The position numbers and the translations under genes are program-made. A stretch of 64,000 nucleotides of DNA from JAZUCT01 sp045639255 (lineage in GTDB: Bacteria; Bacillota; Clostridia; Christensenellales; UBA1242): contig JAZUCT010000011.1 of NCBI GenBank assembly GCA_045639255.1, positions 15,611 through 79,610 of the forward strand. Reading direction: 5' to 3'. The notes beneath the pieces were generated by a model that was not told where the DNA came from, made no database searches, and was given only the letters and a program-made list of their open reading frames with translations. Below are positions 42,166-51,125 of the stretch, one piece after another; position 1 is the stretch's first letter, and each line of letters begins with the position of its first letter.

Positions 42166-43998
42166 ATGAACGAAAACATTAAGCAAAAACTTTCTTTATT
42201 GCCGTCATGCCCTGGCAGTTATCAAATGCTTGATGCTGGTGGCAACATTATTTATGTTGGAAAGGCTGTTAACTTAAAAAACCGAGTTAGCAGTTATTTT
42301 GTTAATTTAAGTTCACACAACGAAAAAACCAAGGCACTTGTTAAAAATATTGCCGATTTTAACTATATTGTTACACCAACTGAACTTGATGCTTTGTGTT
42401 TGGAAGCCAACCTTATTAAAAAACATCAACCTTACTATAACATTTTGCTTAAAGATGGAAAGCAATTTGCATATATAAAAATTAACACAAAAGCACCCTA
42501 TCCAAAAATTGAAGTGGTAAGAAAAGTTAAAAACGATGGCTTTAAATATTTTGGGCCATACTTTAATGGGGTTTACTATAAAGAAATTATTGAACTTATT
42601 TCATATGCATTTAACTTGCGCACTTGCAATTTTAAGTTCAGTGCAGAAAAGCCGTTAAAACGCCCTTGCTTAAACTTTGATATGGGCTTGTGTTGTGCCC
42701 CTTGTGTTAACAAAGTTTCACAACAAGAATATTTAAGTAAGGTTAAGCAAACAATTGATTTTTTAAACGGAAACACTTTAAATATTAAACAAATTTTAAC
42801 ACAAAAAATGCAACATTTTGCAAGCAAACAAAATTTTGAAACAGCACTTATTTATCGCAACTTGTTAAACACTGTTAACAAGTTAGATAACAAAGTTCAC
42901 ACTCAACTTACTTCAACTCTTGAAGGCGATGTTATTGGTTTTTGCACAAATGGTGTTTATTCCTGCGTAAGTGTTGCAACAATTATAAGCGGAAAAATTT
43001 TAGGTGTTGAAAATTTTATTCTTAATTCAGTAAGCGAAAATTCTGGTGAAATTATTGCTGAATTTTTAACACAATATTATACTTCAAACAAAATTATTCC
43101 AAAGCAAATTTTGGTGCCTTGCCAAATAAAAGATAGCGAAATTTTAAAACAATATTTAACATCACTTAAAGGCACAAATGTTAACATTGTTTATGTGCAA
43201 AAAGGCGAAAAGAAAAAGGTTGTTGAAATTGCGAACCAAAATGCAGAAGAATTTTTGCAAAAAAACATTGAAAAAGAAAAACAGCAAGAGTTATTAACAC
43301 TTGGTGCTTGCAAACAGTTGCAAGAATATTTGGGGCTTAAAGAACTTCCGCTAAGAATTGAAGGCTATGATATTTCAAACATATCTGGAACAAACAAAGT
43401 TGCCAGCATGGTGGTGTTTATTAACGGAAAACCTGCAAAACAGCACTATCGAAAGTTTAAAATTGATGATATTGAAGGGCAAAACGATTTTGCTTGCATG
43501 AACGAAGTTTTGTTGCGCCGTGCAAACGAACTTAAAAAAGCAACCGATTTAAGTTTTTCGCAAAAACCAAACCTTATTTTAATCGATGGTGGAAAAGGTC
43601 AGTTAAGTTCTGCACTTGCCAGCATTAAGCCAAACATAGATTGCGATGTTATTTCACTTGCCAAGCGGTTGGAAGAAGTTTTTAAGCCAAACAGTTCTGT
43701 TCCAATTGTGTTAAGCCATTCAACCTATGCCCTAAGGTTGTTGCAACGGGTGCGTGATGAAAGCCACAGGTTTGCAATAACTTTTCACAGGCAACGCAGA
43801 AACAAGCAAACACTTAAAAACACTCTTGGTGAAATTAAAGGCATTGGAAAAACCAAGCAACAACATTTGTTTAACCACTTTAAAAGTTTTGAAAAAATAA
43901 AAAATGCATCTGTTTATGAACTTATGCAAGTTAACCGAATTTCAAAAACAGACGCTGTTAACATTTTTAATTTTTATCATAAGGATATTTCAGAATAG
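42166..43998 (+). CDS. uvrC: UvrABC excision nuclease subunit C
   Basis: A 610-residue UvrC that makes both incisions in nucleotide excision repair. It has the N-terminal GIY-YIG nuclease (PGSYQMLDAGGNIIYVGKAVNLKNR), a UVR-type helix region, the C-terminal RNase H-like nuclease (IEGYDISNISGT, then IDGGKGQL and the RDESHRFAI motif with the active His) and a terminal helix-hairpin-helix (IKGIGKTKQQHL). There is no Shine-Dalgarno sequence before the ATG, and the promoter position suggests leaderless translation. Confidence 0.97.
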   Translation: MNENIKQKLSLLPSCPGSYQMLDAGGNIIYVGKAVNLKNRVSSYFVNLSSHNEKTKALVKNIADFNYIVTPTELDALCLEANLIKKHQPYYNILLKDGKQFAYIKINTKAPYPKIEVVRKVKNDGFKYFGPYFNGVYYKEIIELISYAFNLRTCNFKFSAEKPLKRPCLNFDMGLCCAPCVNKVSQQEYLSKVKQTIDFLNGNTLNIKQILTQKMQHFASKQNFETALIYRNLLNTVNKLDNKVHTQLTSTLEGDVIGFCTNGVYSCVSVATIISGKILGVENFILNSVSENSGEIIAEFLTQYYTSNKIIPKQILVPCQIKDSEILKQYLTSLKGTNVNIVYVQKGEKKKVVEIANQNAEEFLQKNIEKEKQQELLTLGACKQLQEYLGLKELPLRIEGYDISNISGTNKVASMVVFINGKPAKQHYRKFKIDDIEGQNDFACMNEVLLRRANELKKATDLSFSQKPNLILIDGGKGQLSSALASIKPNIDCDVISLAKRLEEVFKPNSSVPIVLSHSTYALRLLQRVRDESHRFAITFHRQRRNKQTLKNTLGEIKGIGKTKQQHLFNHFKSFEKIKNASVYELMQVNRISKTDAVNIFNFYHKDISE

Positions 43999-44030
43999 AA
44001 GTTATTAAACAATTCATAAAATTCAAAATA

Positions 44031-44056
44031 AAAAAACACCCGATTGGGTGTTTTTT
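44031..44056 (+). terminator. Bidirectional terminator between uvrC and the DUF4097-like gene
   Basis: An 11-bp stem AAAAAACACCC with GGGTGTTTTTT around a GATT loop. Confidence 0.9.
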
Positions 44057-45479
44057 AACTTTGTGATTTAATTGTTATTTTTCCGCTTGTTGATGTGATT
44101 GTAAGTTTGGTTTCTGTGTTTTCAGTTGCACCTGAAATTAATGCATTTTCAACATTCGATTTTGAAATTAAATCTGCATAAGCAATATCTTTTTCGCCGT
44201 TACCTGAAACATTAAGCACACACGCTTTAATTGGTGCAACAACGCTTACATTTCCCTTTTGAGCATTAATAACATTTTCGCCAACAAGATTTTTAAAGTT
44301 AAGTGTTAAAATGCAATAGCCATCGTTTTCAACATTAACCGTTGTTTTAAATGGAATGTTGTTTGCTGTAAGCGAACCATTTTTTGCCATGAAATTAAAT
44401 TCTGCATTGGTTTCAACTTGATTTGAAAAATCAACTTTGCAAATGCCCGATGTGGTTTTAACATTAACACCACAAGCAATGTTTTTAAGTGTTATGTTTG
44501 CAATTGTTGTTTCAACATTAACACCACCTGTTGCCTTGTTAATTTCCACTTCGCCACTGGTGCTTTTTGATTCAACACTTCCAACCGCATTTTCAATTTT
44601 AAGTTTTGCGTTTGTTCTGTTTAAATCGGTGTAAGTGCCGTTCAATGTTGTTATGGTTGTTTTAACATTTCCAGTTACTGAAATGTTGCCACTTTCGTTA
44701 AAATTAATAATGCCTTTTTTTGAAACAAAATTTGTTTGTTCAACCTTGTTTGCTTTAAGTTGCAAATTTTCGGCTTCAACATTAAGAATTTTAATATTGT
44801 TAAATTCAAAGTTTGAAGTGTTTGTTTTTATATCCAATTTAAGTGCTATGTTTGGCACAATTTTAACTGTGTTATTGTTTGAATTAATGGTTGCTTGTGA
44901 TATATCATTTTTCAATTTTCCAACAACAATCTTCGAGTTATTAACATCGAAAAACAAACTTTGAATATCCAGCAAGTTATTTCCGCCACCAACTGTTATG
45001 GTTGAATTTTCGCCAACAACATATAAGTTTTTTGCAGAATAATCCCTTGTTAATTGCAAGTGAAGGTTTGAAATTTTTCTGTTAAAAAAGAAACCTTCTG
45101 GTTCAGTAACAGTTATTTTTAAAATTCTGTTTTTAATTTCATAACTTTTGCCATATTTAACACCTTTTTCAACTTTTGCAAAGCCCCACATTCTGTTGTT
45201 ATTGTTAAATTGCATATATCCACCGGCGTTAAGGCACGAAACTTCAACATCAAGGCTTTTAACATTAAATTCAATTGCATCAAAATCTTCATCGTTAAAA
45301 AGCAACGAGTGTTTGCCTTTATCACTGTAATCAAAATAAGCATAGCCAAAAATTTTAATTGGGTTATCTGGGTTTATTTTTGCAGAAACAAACATAATGC
45401 CAATTGTTACAAGCAACACTGAAAATGCAATAATTGCCAACAATGCAACATATTTTAAAATATTTTTAATAAGTTTCAT
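44055..45479 (-). CDS. Membrane-anchored DUF4097-like beta-strand repeat protein
   Basis: A 474-residue protein with one N-terminal membrane helix (residues 9-31) and an extracellular region made of short beta strands, with repeated turns such as SKSTSGEVEINKATGGVNVET, NVKTTSGICKV and ITSTSGKITIK. This pattern is that of the DUF4097 (putative adhesin) family, which forms a beta solenoid. Asn and Thr are abundant. The function is unknown; it stands alone behind a strong promoter and a GGGG-type ribosome binding site. Confidence 0.75.
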   Translation of the reverse strand: MKLIKNILKYVALLAIIAFSVLLVTIGIMFVSAKINPDNPIKIFGYAYFDYSDKGKHSLLFNDEDFDAIEFNVKSLDVEVSCLNAGGYMQFNNNNRMWGFAKVEKGVKYGKSYEIKNRILKITVTEPEGFFFNRKISNLHLQLTRDYSAKNLYVVGENSTITVGGGNNLLDIQSLFFDVNNSKIVVGKLKNDISQATINSNNNTVKIVPNIALKLDIKTNTSNFEFNNIKILNVEAENLQLKANKVEQTNFVSKKGIINFNESGNISVTGNVKTTITTLNGTYTDLNRTNAKLKIENAVGSVESKSTSGEVEINKATGGVNVETTIANITLKNIACGVNVKTTSGICKVDFSNQVETNAEFNFMAKNGSLTANNIPFKTTVNVENDGYCILTLNFKNLVGENVINAQKGNVSVVAPIKACVLNVSGNGEKDIAYADLISKSNVENALISGATENTETKLTITSTSGKITIKSQS

Positions 45480-45504
45480 AATTAATTCCCCTTTATATTA
45501 ATTA

Positions 45505-45532
45505 ATTATATCATAAAACTTTATATTGTCAA
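45505..45532 (-). promoter_or_regulatory. Promoter of the DUF4097-like gene
   Basis: On the minus strand TTGACA (45527-45532) and TATAAT (45505-45510) are 16 bp apart; the -35 is preceded by GATA as in the two LRR promoters. Confidence 0.75.
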
Positions 45533-45546
45533 TATCTGCAATTTTG

Positions 45547-45933
45547 CTAGTTTATTGTTTTTCCGTTGTTAATTTTAACTTGGTTAACGCAGTTTTTTTC
45601 AAGAATATATTCATATCCCTTGTTTTGCATATCAAGTGCAGTAAGAATTTTAAAAATATCCCAATGCCCATTGGCAGACTCTTTACAAATGCAATATGCA
45701 ACAGGTTTTTCTTCCACCAACAAAACACAGCAAAAAGTGTTTTGGTTATAAATGTTTTTAAGTTCTTTAAGCACTTCTTGTTTTTTTTCTTGAACAATTT
45801 GCGCAATGTTTTCGGTGTAGGTTTGAACTTCGGTGTTATAAGATGAAATCACATTGAAAATATGATTAACAAGTTCTTCGGTTTTTTCTTCAAATTCTTT
45901 AAAAGTGTAAGTTTTTAATTTATAGTCCAACAT
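45547..45933 (-). CDS. GNAT-like acetyltransferase fragment or small variant
   Basis: A 128-residue protein with an N-terminal helical half (EELVNHIFNVISSYNTE) and a C-terminal half that resembles the core of a GNAT acetyltransferase: FCCVLLVEEKPVAYCICKE (strands 3-4), WDIFKILTALDMQNKGYEYIL with a QNKGYE element in place of the acetyl-CoA loop Q/R-x-x-G-x-G/A. The typical last strands are short or missing, so it may be truncated or non-catalytic. It lies 9 bases after mnmA and shares its operon. Confidence 0.5.
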   Translation of the reverse strand: MLDYKLKTYTFKEFEEKTEELVNHIFNVISSYNTEVQTYTENIAQIVQEKKQEVLKELKNIYNQNTFCCVLLVEEKPVAYCICKESANGHWDIFKILTALDMQNKGYEYILEKNCVNQVKINNGKTIN

Positions 45934-45942
45934 AATTAATTC

Positions 45943-47028
45943 CTAAAATTTTTCCTCAATAATGCCACCACCTAAGCAATAAGTTTGGTCATAAAAAACC
46001 ACCCATTGACCTTCTGTTATGGCTTTTTGTTTTTCTTTAAATGTAACTTTAACATGGCCGTTATCCAAAATTTCAACAGTAACAGGTTGTTCTTCTTGCC
46101 TGTAACGGAATTTTGCCCAGCAGTTAAATTTTTTCTGTTCTGGTTGTTTTGGAATCCAGTTAACCTTATAGGTTATAAGCCCGTTTGAATAAAGGCAATC
46201 TTGAAGTCCGTTTGAAACATAAAGGGTGTTAGTGTTTAAATCCTTTTTGGCAACAAACCAACGGTTTGCCTCTTCCCCCTTAACACCGCCAATGCCAAAC
46301 CCACGGCGTTGGCCAAGTGTGTAATACATTAATCCATCGTGCTTACCCAACACTTTGTTGGTTTGAATATCCACAATGTTACCTTGATTTGCAGGCAAAT
46401 ATGTTTTTAAAAATTGTTTAAAGTTTCGTTCACCAATAAAGCAAATGCCAGTGCTATCCTTTTTAGTTGCAGTTGCAAGTTCGTGCTTTTCTGCAATTTC
46501 CCTAAGTTCTGGTTTAAGCATATCGCCAATTGGAAACATAACATCTTTAAGTTGTGCTTGGCTAAGTTGATTTAAAAAATAAGTTTGATCTTTGTTTGCA
46601 TCAACTGCTTTTTTTAAATAAACAAGCCCATCTTTGTGTTCCACCCTTGCATAGTGCCCTGTGGCAATATAATCGGCACCAATGCGTTTTGCATATTCCA
46701 AAAATGGCCCAAACTTAATTTCACGGTTGCACAAAACATCTGGGTTAGGTGTTCTGCCCCTTTTATATTCTTCCAAAAAGTATGAAAAAACCCTGTCCAT
46801 ATATTCTTTTGAAAAGTTAACCGTATAATATGGAATGCCAATTTTAGCACATACCCTTTTAACATCTTCATAGTCGGCTTCGCTGGTGCAATGGCCAGTG
46901 GCATCTTTTTCTTCCCAGTTTTTCATAAACAAGCCAATAACATTATATCCTTGTTGTTTAAGTTTAAGTGCAACCACGCTGGAATCCACACCACCACTCA
47001 TGCCAACAACAACTGTTTTGTTTTGCAT
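45943..47028 (-). CDS. mnmA: tRNA-specific 2-thiouridylase
   Basis: A 361-residue enzyme that thiolates uridine 34 of tRNA-Glu, Gln and Lys. The PP-loop [12 protein letters not shown] is at the N-terminus. The two catalytic cysteines are in [12 protein letters not shown] and in [11 protein letters not shown], and the C-terminal beta barrel is complete. It lies 15 bases after the TM2 zinc-ribbon gene and 9 bases before the GNAT-like gene, so the three form one operon. Confidence 0.97.
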   Translation of the reverse strand: MQNKTVVVGMSGGVDSSVVALKLKQQGYNVIGLFMKNWEEKDATGHCTSEADYEDVKRVCAKIGIPYYTVNFSKEYMDRVFSYFLEEYKRGRTPNPDVLCNREIKFGPFLEYAKRIGADYIATGHYARVEHKDGLVYLKKAVDANKDQTYFLNQLSQAQLKDVMFPIGDMLKPELREIAEKHELATATKKDSTGICFIGERNFKQFLKTYLPANQGNIVDIQTNKVLGKHDGLMYYTLGQRRGFGIGGVKGEEANRWFVAKKDLNTNTLYVSNGLQDCLYSNGLITYKVNWIPKQPEQKKFNCWAKFRYRQEEQPVTVEILDNGHVKVTFKEKQKAITEGQWVVFYDQTYCLGGGIIEEKF

Positions 47029-47043
47029 AAAACTTCTCCTTCC

Positions 47044-47490
47044 CTATTTTTCCATAACATATGGAAATGGATATTTTTTAAAAATAACTTTAAACACATC
47101 AAAAATCCAAGTTGCAAACGGAAACAATAAAATTAATCCACTAATTGTTCCAAAACCAACCAAAATATTTTCAATGGTTAAAATTCCAATTATTTCAGCA
47201 ACAATAAAACAAACCATTTTTGCAATGCCAAGTTTCTTTTTGCCAACATATAAATCGTGTGCGCCAAACAAACCCAAAAATATGGTGAACAGCAAAAGTT
47301 TTTTTCGGCTTATTTCTTTTGGGATTTTATGGCTGTAAAAAATCTTTTCTTTTTCATAAAGATTTCCCTTATTTAAAATTTCAACGGCTTTTTCATAACT
47401 TGCATTTTCAATGTCGGCAACCTTTGTTCCGCAAATTTCACAAACATATTTTCCGTCTTTAATTTTTCCATCACAATTTGGGCAACGCAT
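47044..47490 (-). CDS. Zinc-ribbon TM2-domain membrane protein
   Basis: A 148-residue protein with an N-terminal zinc ribbon (CPNCDGKIK...CEICG), a charged linker and a TM2-type pair of membrane helices (LLLFTIFLGLFGAHDLYVGKKKLG, then VCFIVAEIIGILTI and a third segment). The GxFGAHDLYVGK turn is the TM2 signature. TM2 proteins are widespread and their role is not settled. A TTGACT-18-TAAAAT promoter can be seen just upstream, making it the first gene of the mnmA operon. Confidence 0.78.
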   Translation of the reverse strand: MRCPNCDGKIKDGKYVCEICGTKVADIENASYEKAVEILNKGNLYEKEKIFYSHKIPKEISRKKLLLFTIFLGLFGAHDLYVGKKKLGIAKMVCFIVAEIIGILTIENILVGFGTISGLILLFPFATWIFDVFKVIFKKYPFPYVMEK

Positions 47491-47611
47491 TTAAACACAT
47501 TCTCCTTCATTTTATATTTTATCACAAAAATCGGCTTATAGTCAAACAAGCAACACCTTAAAAAAGTTAACTCTGTTTTGTTAAAGTCTTTATTTTAAGT
47601 TTGAATTGTGC

Positions 47612-47617
47612 TATAAT
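47612..47617 (+). promoter_or_regulatory. Extended -10 element of the queH-prfB-tsaD operon
   Basis: TGC-TATAAT ends 8 bases before the queH ATG at 47625; no good -35 box and no ribosome binding site are present, consistent with a leaderless mRNA. Confidence 0.55.
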
Positions 47618-47624
47618 TTAAGAA

Positions 47625-48254
47625 ATGAAACAAAACAATTATCAAATTTTTTTATCAACACTTTCAAAAGTTAAAGGGCTTGAAAAAAAGCCCACACTTT
47701 TGTTGCATTGCTGTTGCGCACCATGTTCCACCGCCAGCATTTTGCAAATTAAAGATTATTTTGATATAACAGTTTTCTATTATAACCCAAACATTTCGCC
47801 AAAAGAAGAATATTTAAAACGCAAAACCGAACAAATTAATTATATTAAAGCAATTGCACCAAATAACGAAATTAAGTTTGAAGATTGCGATTATGTTCCA
47901 ACCGAATTTTTTAACATTGCAAAGGGTTTGGAACATTGTGCCGAAAAAGGCGAAAGGTGCCTTAAATGCTATGAACTAAGAATGGAAAAAACTTGCAAAG
48001 TTGCCAAAGAAAAGGGGTTTGATTTTTTTGCAACCACCCTTACACTAAGCCCACTTAAAGAAGAAACTGCAATTAACGAAATTGGGTTAAAATTGCAACA
48101 AAAACATCAAATGCCCTACTTGGTTTCAAACTTTAAAAAGAACAATGGATATTTAAAAAGCATTGAACTTTCAAAGCAGTTTAACTTATACAGGCAAGAT
48201 TATTGTGGTTGTGTTTATTCAAAACTTAACAAAAATAAGCACTTTGAAAATTAA
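47625..48254 (+). CDS. queH: Epoxyqueuosine reductase QueH
   Basis: A 209-residue QueH, which completes queuosine formation in tRNA by reducing epoxyqueuosine. It has the family cysteine sets: LLHCCCAPCSTAS near residue 26, CLKCYELRM near residue 108 and YCGCVYS near the C-terminus, together with YYNPNISPKEEYLKR. These cysteines bind the iron-sulfur cluster and a metal. It heads the queH-prfB-tsaD operon (21 bases before prfB) and has no Shine-Dalgarno site, because its promoter -10 box lies 8 bases before the start codon. Confidence 0.93.
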   Translation: MKQNNYQIFLSTLSKVKGLEKKPTLLLHCCCAPCSTASILQIKDYFDITVFYYNPNISPKEEYLKRKTEQINYIKAIAPNNEIKFEDCDYVPTEFFNIAKGLEHCAEKGERCLKCYELRMEKTCKVAKEKGFDFFATTLTLSPLKEETAINEIGLKLQQKHQMPYLVSNFKKNNGYLKSIELSKQFNLYRQDYCGCVYSKLNKNKHFEN

Positions 48255-48275
48255 ATAAATAAAGGATTTTTTAAA

Positions 48276-49386
48276 ATGTTAATTGAAGATATAAAAAACA
48301 AAACAAGTGAAATAAGTGAAACTTTAAGTTATATAAAGGAGTGTCTTTGACTATTCAAAACTTATTGAACAGCGAAACACACAAAAACAGTTAACCGAAG
48401 GTGCAGATTTTTGGCTTAACCCAGAAAATGCACAAACACAACTTAAAAAACTTAACCAACTTGAAAACAAAATTGCCAACATTTTAAAACTTGAAAAAAT
48501 GTTGGAAAATGTTACTTTTATGTTGGAACTTTATGAACTTGAAAACAATTCAGAAACTTTTAACTTGCTTGAAAAAGAAGTTATTGAATGTTTGCAGTTT
48601 GCAGATAACCTTAAAACATCAACACTTCTTAACGGAAAGTATGATAACAATCCGGCAATTGTAACCATTCACGCAGGAAGTGGTGGAACAGAAAGTCAGG
48701 ATTGGGCAGAAATGCTGTTAAGAATGTATGCAAGGTTTTGCGAACGAAATGGTTTTGAAATGGAAATAACCGACCATATTGCTGGCTTAGGCGCTGGAAT
48801 TAAAAGTGTTGAATTTTTGGTTAAAGGCGAAAATGCTTTTGGCGTGTTAAGTGCCGAAAAAGGTGTGCACAGGCTTGTGCGAATAAGTCCGTTTGATAGC
48901 AATGCACGCAGGCACACTTCGTTTGCCAGCGTTGAAGTTATTCCTGAAATTGAAGATATAAAGGGTGTTGAAATTAACCCAGATGATTTGCGAATTGATA
49001 CTTTCAGGGCAAGCGGTGCTGGTGGCCAACACATTAACAAAACCGACAGTGCTGTGCGCATAACACATTTACCAACAGGCATTGTTGTTTCCAGCCAAAA
49101 TCAGCGAAGCCAAATTCAAAACAAAGAAACCGCATATCAAATGCTGGTTTCGAAACTTATAAGTTTGCAAATTCAGCAGAAAAAAGAAAACATCAAGCAA
49201 ATTCAGGGCGAAGTTAAGGCAAACGAGTGGGGAAGCCAAATTCGAAGTTATGTTTTTTGCCCTTACACAATGGTTAAAGACCATCGCACAAACTTTGAAA
49301 CCAGCAATGTTTCGGCTGTGCTTGATGGCGAAATTATGGAATTTATTAACGCATATTTAAAGGTGCGTGCAAAGGAGAAAAATTAA
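48276..49386 (+). CDS. prfB: Peptide chain release factor 2 with programmed +1 frameshift
   Basis: RF2 of 369 residues, recognising UAA and UGA. The first frame begins at ATG 48276 (after AAAGGA) and stops at TGA 48348-48350 as codon 25. A +1 shift at CTT-TGA-C continues in the frame from 48349. The internal Shine-Dalgarno AAGGAG (48336-48341) lies 3 bases before CTT, exactly the spacing of the E. coli site. The specificity tripeptide SPF (RISPFDSN) and the catalytic GGQ (SGAGGQHIN) are both present. The stop overlaps the tsaD start by one base. RF2 abundance controls its own frameshift: scarce RF2 allows the shift. Confidence 0.96.
48336..48351 (+). promoter_or_regulatory. prfB +1 frameshift site
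   Basis: AAGGAG, a TGT spacer, then CTT TGA C: the classical RF2 autoregulatory element, complete and in frame. Confidence 0.95.
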
Positions 49387-50441
49387 TGAGTTACAACATG
49401 AAACTTGAAATTGAAAAACTTCAAAAGCAAAAAGATGTAACAATTCTTGCAATTGAAAGCAGTTGTGATGAAACCAGCATTGCCGTTGTAAGAAATGGCC
49501 GAGAAGTTCTTTCAAATGTTATTTCCAGCCAGATTGAAATTCACAAACGCTTTGGTGGTGTTGTGCCAGAAGTGGCAAGCCGAAATCACACAATGTGCAT
49601 TTCGTCTGTTCTTAACCAAGCGCTTGAACAAGCAAACCTAACTTTAAACCAAATTGATGCAATTGCTGTAACTTATGGTGCTGGGCTTGTGGGGGCGTTG
49701 CTTGTGGGTGTTAGTTTTGCAAAATCGCTTGCCTATGCACTTAAAAAACCGCTTATTGCAGTTAACCATATTCGTGGCCATGTAAGTGCAAACTTTATTG
49801 CTCATAAAGAGTTAACACCGCCTTTTGTTTGCCTTATTGTAAGCGGTGGACATTCAGCCATTGTTAAGGTTAATAACTATGTTGATTATTCGCTTATTGG
49901 CACCACGCAAGACGATGCTGTTGGCGAAGCAACCGATAAAATTGCAAGGGTTATGGGGCTAAGTTACCCCGGCGGGCCTAAGGTGGATAAACTTGCAAAA
50001 GAAGGCAAAAATGTTATTAAGTTTGTGAACTCTAACACTTTTGCCGATAGTTATAACTTTTCATTTTCTGGCCTAAAAACTGCTGTTATAAACTATATTC
50101 ACAAACAAAAACAAAATGGCGTGGAACTTAACATACCTGATATATGCTGTTCGTTTCAACACCAAGCAATTGATGGTTTGGTGGATAAAACAATTTTGGC
50201 TTGCAAACAACATAACATTAACAAAGTTGCAATTGCAGGCGGTGTTAGTGCAAACTCTTATTTAAGGGAACAACTTTCACTTAAAGCACAACAAAACAAC
50301 ATAACTGCTTACATTCCACCATTTGAATTTTGCACCGATAATGCTGCCATGATTGGTTCAATGGCATACTATAACTTAATTAACAATGTTGGGTTAAGCG
50401 ATTTAACACTTAACGCAGTTCCAAACATTCCACTTGAATAA
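49386..50441 (+). CDS. tsaD: tRNA N6-threonylcarbamoyladenosine synthase subunit TsaD
   Basis: A 351-residue TsaD that transfers the threonylcarbamoyl group to A37 of ANN-decoding tRNAs together with TsaB and TsaE (not in this window). The ASKHA fold shows [13 protein letters not shown], the metal-binding His of [44 protein letters not shown] and the active Asp in CTDNAAMIG. The first roughly 16 residues are an extra N-terminal extension. The ATG shares one base with the prfB stop. Confidence 0.97.
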   Translation: MSYNMKLEIEKLQKQKDVTILAIESSCDETSIAVVRNGREVLSNVISSQIEIHKRFGGVVPEVASRNHTMCISSVLNQALEQANLTLNQIDAIAVTYGAGLVGALLVGVSFAKSLAYALKKPLIAVNHIRGHVSANFIAHKELTPPFVCLIVSGGHSAIVKVNNYVDYSLIGTTQDDAVGEATDKIARVMGLSYPGGPKVDKLAKEGKNVIKFVNSNTFADSYNFSFSGLKTAVINYIHKQKQNGVELNIPDICCSFQHQAIDGLVDKTILACKQHNINKVAIAGGVSANSYLREQLSLKAQQNNITAYIPPFEFCTDNAAMIGSMAYYNLINNVGLSDLTLNAVPNIPLE

Positions 50442-50465
50442 AATTTTATTTAAAGTTAAAGAAAC

Positions 50466-50491
50466 AAAAAACAGCCGTTTGGCTGTTTTTT
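50466..50491 (+). terminator. queH-prfB-tsaD terminator (bidirectional)
   Basis: An 11-bp stem AAAAAACAGCC with GGCTGTTTTTT around GTTT; it also ends the convergent gene at 50490. Confidence 0.92.
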
Positions 50492-51122
50492 AATTAAAGA
50501 ATGTTTTAATATATTCAAACAATTCGCTTCCACTTGTTTGTGTTATTATGTGGAACGATGATGCTTGGTTTGAGTTAATGAAATAAATTTTTGACGATGT
50601 TAAACTTTCGTTGTTGTTAATTTCAATTAAAATTTTAACATATTTTTTGCTGGCAGAACTTAAATCGTTTGAGTTATATTCTTCGCCATTAAGCATTATA
50701 TGTTGTTCTTCACTGAATGAAAGGCACGCATATTTAACACTTTCGTTTGTGTTCATTGCAATGTTTGAAAGAATTGATGGTTCATAGTCATACACAATTT
50801 CATCTTTTGCAAAAAGTTTTCCGCTGAATAATGCATATGCCAAATTATCTGTTCTAAGTGTGTTTTTAATTTTGTTAACCGCTTGGTTATATTTTTCAGT
50901 GTTTGAATCTTTCCAAATTTGAGTTGAAACACCGCCATTTTGATAAAACGAAACTGATTGAACTTTATCAAAATTAAAATTCACTGCAAGTTTAACTGGA
51001 ATAAAGTTTAAGCAAATTAATGCAATTCCCACAACTGCAATAACAATAAACATTATTTTAAGAAGAAGATTTTTTTTGCTTGGAACTTCTTCAATAATTA
51101 AATCTTTGTTAATTTCTTCCAT
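50490..51122 (-). CDS. Single-span membrane protein downstream of ftsH
   Basis: A 210-residue protein with an acidic N-terminus, one membrane helix (about residues 22-43) and an outer domain of about 165 residues with mixed strands and helices. I do not recognise a family. It starts 3 bases after ftsH ends and shares its terminator with the tsaD operon, so it is co-transcribed with ftsH and could be a membrane substrate or accessory of that protease, which is inference. Confidence 0.68.
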   Translation of the reverse strand: MEEINKDLIIEEVPSKKNLLLKIMFIVIAVVGIALICLNFIPVKLAVNFNFDKVQSVSFYQNGGVSTQIWKDSNTEKYNQAVNKIKNTLRTDNLAYALFSGKLFAKDEIVYDYEPSILSNIAMNTNESVKYACLSFSEEQHIMLNGEEYNSNDLSSASKKYVKILIEINNNESLTSSKIYFINSNQASSFHIITQTSGSELFEYIKTFFN

Positions 51123-51125
51123 AAG

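Noticed and set aside
48276..48498. Pseudogene-like 5' end of prfB
   Set aside because: The frame break is the functional +1 frameshift site with correct Shine-Dalgarno, spacing and CTT TGA C.
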